A stretch of DNA of 64,000 nt from an uncultured Rhodopila sp. (GTDB lineage: Bacteria > Pseudomonadota > Alphaproteobacteria > Acetobacterales > Acetobacteraceae), in contig CAINOE010000147.1 of assembly GCA_903851415.1 (NCBI GenBank), positions 44,083-108,082 of the forward strand, written 5' to 3'. The notes beneath the pieces are model-generated. The model was given only the letters and a program-made list of their open reading frames with translations, was not told the DNA's origin and did not search any database. The position numbers and the translations under genes are program-made. Each line of letters begins with the position of its first letter. Positions within the stretch are counted from its first letter, which is position 1. Of this stretch, positions 62,480 to 64,000 are shown in pieces.

Positions 62480-63189
62480 ATGTCGGCCAGCGCATACAGC
62501 GCCTCCCGGCTGGCCAGGATCGACCGCAGGTCGCCCATCGAGCGCCGGTTGTCGCGCATCGGCCGCAGGTCGCCCTGCTCGATCACCCGCCGCATGTGCT
62601 CCTCCGGCGAGGCTTTCACCCAGACCGTCAGGCAGGTCTCCAGCAGGCGGGCAAAGGTCCGGGTTTCCGCCACGATGCCGCCGCCTGCGGCAAGCACCGC
62701 CTGCGGATGGCTGACGATAAGGCGCTCCAGCACCCCGCGCTCCAGCCGCCGGAAGCCGGCCTGGCCGTGCAGTTCCATGATCTCCCCGAGGCCCATGCCG
62801 GCCTCGGCTTCGATTTCCTGATCGAGTTCCAGGAACGGCACCCCGAGCCGCGGCGCCAGCAGGCGGCCGAGCGTGGATTTCCCGGCGCCGCGCAAGCCGA
62901 TCAGGGCGATGCGGCCGCGGTAGCCGGGTTCCCGCGCGGCGGGCGCGGCGGGCTGCTCGGCGTCGTCCTGGAGCAGCGCCCGCAGATCGACGTGCAGCGC
63001 GGCGGCCAGCGCCCGCAGCAGCAGGATCGAGCCGTTGCCGGTGCCGGCCTCGACGGCTGAGATATAGCGTTCCGACACGCCGGACTGCGCCGAGAGGATG
63101 CGCCGCGTCATGCCCCGGCGGGCCCGCAGAAGCCGCAGCCGCTGCCCCAGGGCTTGCAGGAAGGCGTGATCCTCGGCGGACAGACTCAT
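62410..63189 (-). CDS. HTH/shikimate-kinase-fold regulator, BoxR/BzdR type
   Basis: 259 aa from ATG 63189 (MSLSAEDHAF); the frame is open further upstream without support. An XRE helix-turn-helix domain covers ~12-75 (LRLLRARRGMTRRILSAQSG, VSERYISAVEAGTGN). A shikimate-kinase-like domain covers ~90-255: P-loop IALIGLRGAGKSTLGRLLA, ELDQEIEAEAG, and the AAGGGIV loop. This fusion defines BzdR/BoxR, repressors of benzoate degradation that sense benzoyl-CoA with the kinase-like domain. Aromatic-degradation genes would be expected nearby but are not in the window; only a MaoC hydratase is divergent to it. Confidence 0.88.
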   Translation of the reverse strand: MSLSAEDHAFLQALGQRLRLLRARRGMTRRILSAQSGVSERYISAVEAGTGNGSILLLRALAAALHVDLRALLQDDAEQPAAPAAREPGYRGRIALIGLRGAGKSTLGRLLAPRLGVPFLELDQEIEAEAGMGLGEIMELHGQAGFRRLERGVLERLIVSHPQAVLAAGGGIVAETRTFARLLETCLTVWVKASPEEHMRRVIEQGDLRPMRDNRRSMGDLRSILASREALYALADIQLETTRRDVPALLAELAAALAD

Positions 63190-63222
63190 GGCGCGGGCAT
63201 GGTTAGTGGGCGTTGCCAGAGG

Positions 63223-63244
63223 GGCAATGCCACGGGGCATTGCC
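63223..63244. promoter_or_regulatory. Perfect 9-bp inverted repeat in the leader of the BoxR-type gene
   Basis: GGCAATGCC (63223-63231), four bases, GGCATTGCC (63236-63244). It lies between the predicted -10 box and the start codon of the regulator gene, so it could be an operator or an mRNA hairpin. Confidence 0.5.
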
Positions 63245-63261
63245 AGGGGGTGTTGATTATC

Positions 63262-63277
63262 ATGCATTATATCGCAT
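63262..63277 (-). promoter_or_regulatory. Promoter -10 box inside an ATGC-N8-GCAT palindrome
   Basis: ATGCATTATATCGCAT. Read leftward it contains a perfect TATAAT (63271-63266) for the regulator gene, with only a weak -35. The palindrome centred on it may be an operator controlling both divergent genes. Confidence 0.45.
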
Positions 63278-63313
63278 GTTAGCCGGAACTCCGGCAACAG
63301 AGCGGCGCAAATC

Positions 63314-63793
63314 ATGGCTGACGCGTTTTCCACCCCGCCCGACCATCGCTGTTTCGAGGACTATACCGAAGGCGCGACCTATCTCTGCGGCTCCGTCACG
63401 CTGACGGAGGACGATATCGTGCGCTTTGCGGCGGCATACGATCCGCAGGCGATGCATGTGGATCGTATGCTGGCGGCCGAGGGGCCTTTCGGCACCGTCA
63501 TCGCCAGCGGCTGGCAAACGGTGGCGCTGGTTATGCGCCTGTTTGTCGAGAACTTCCTGCCGCGTAACGGGCTGCCGTCCCCGGGTGTGGATGAACTGCG
63601 CTGGACGCTGCCGGTGCGGCCCGGCGACACGCTGACGCTGCGCGCCACCGTGACCGAGGCGCGCCGGTCGCGGTCAAAGCCCGACCGGGGGCTGATCCAC
63701 TCGTTTATGGAGGTGCTGAACCAGCACAACGCGGTCGTGATGACGATGCGGCCGGTCAATCCGGTGCGGGTCCGGCCGGTGCCCGGAGACTGA
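63314..63793 (+). CDS. MaoC-like hot-dog hydratase
   Basis: 159 aa, one hot-dog domain. FEDYTEGATYLCGSVTLTEDDIVRFAAAYDPQAMHVD gives the MaoC entry, with the catalytic Asp/His in D-P-Q-A-M-H near residue 45 and GTVIASGWQTVAL as the substrate helix. The ending (SFMEVLNQHNAVVMTM) is also typical. These enzymes hydrate enoyl-CoA thioesters in fatty-acid or aromatic-acid degradation. It is divergent from the BoxR-type regulator with ~124 bp between the starts, so it may be one of its targets. Confidence 0.88.
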   Translation: MADAFSTPPDHRCFEDYTEGATYLCGSVTLTEDDIVRFAAAYDPQAMHVDRMLAAEGPFGTVIASGWQTVALVMRLFVENFLPRNGLPSPGVDELRWTLPVRPGDTLTLRATVTEARRSRSKPDRGLIHSFMEVLNQHNAVVMTMRPVNPVRVRPVPGD

Positions 63794-64000
63794 GTCCATC
63801 GTCATCGCCCGGCCAAAGCATTTGCAGGCTGACCTGCATCCTGGCGATGACCTCAGTCCTCATGGCCCGGCTGTCATGTCCGTTTTCAAGAGCCTCGGAC
63901 GCAAATTCCCCTCCGGATTTTGCCGTTCCGGTTGAATTGTCCGATGCAGGCCTGCACGGAGGAGGGCGGGCACTGAGCGACGGTTGATCATGCTGTGATA
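63794..64000. other. Right edge of the window, no gene seen
   Basis: 207 bases after the MaoC stop. Nothing recognisable; a gene could start beyond the edge. Confidence 0.3.

Overview
This is a GC-rich window whose gene content (imp-type T6SS order, PEP-CTERM protein, BoxR/BzdR-type regulator, GT9) fits an alphaproteobacterium, plausibly of the Rhodospirillales/Acetobacteraceae. That placement is an inference from gene content and codon style; no rRNA or other taxonomic marker is present.

Bases 1-27772 carry most of a type VI secretion system (T6SS). Rightward: a 5'-truncated tssC, tagJ/impE, tssE, tssF, tssG, a membrane-anchored HExxH metallopeptidase and tssM. Leftward: ppkA, pppA, tagF, tssL (with OmpA domain), tssK, tssJ, tagH (FHA), a PAAR gene, a DUF6931-like gene and vgrG, followed by a rightward OmpA-family gene. 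The parts not seen (tssA, tssB, tssH/clpV, hcp) presumably lie left of the window or elsewhere. An insertion sequence (about 11371-13265) and a toxin-antitoxin remnant separate tssM from ppkA. Two peptidoglycan-hydrolase genes, a glucosaminidase at 6839-7675 and an SLT transglycosylase with an EF-hand at 18031-18837, share an N-terminal module and look like T6SS effectors. The second has a secreted, probably immunity, partner. Phosphorylation control is complete: kinase, phosphatase, FHA reader, and two candidate threonine targets, in TssL and in the metallopeptidase.

Bases 27832-45844 (leftward) form one tight run: TpsB transporter, a ~4050-residue TpsA filamentous adhesin with two exact tandem repeat arrays (471 bp and 354 bp units), a TPR-CHAT lipoprotein with caspase-like His/Cys, then an NlpC/P60-like amidase and a secreted partner. 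The amidase/partner pair looks like an effector/immunity pair but is coupled to the two-partner-secretion operon.

Bases 46180-61217 (leftward) look like a small biosynthetic cluster with its own exporter: a single-module polyketide synthase (KS-AT-DH-degenerate ER-KR-ACP, no thioesterase), an alpha-oxoamine synthase likely to offload the chain onto an amino acid, a protein joining a carrier-protein-like domain without its serine to a START/SRPBCC domain, a second SRPBCC protein, an epimerase-like SDR, a PEP-CTERM protein, and an RND adaptor/pump pair. Perfect TGTGA-N6-TCACA palindromes lie upstream of the PKS gene and of the carrier/SRPBCC gene, suggesting control by a Crp/Fnr-family regulator.

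Bases 61553-63793 hold a GT9 glycosyltransferase, a helix-turn-helix/shikimate-kinase regulator of the BoxR/BzdR type and a divergent MaoC-type hydratase.
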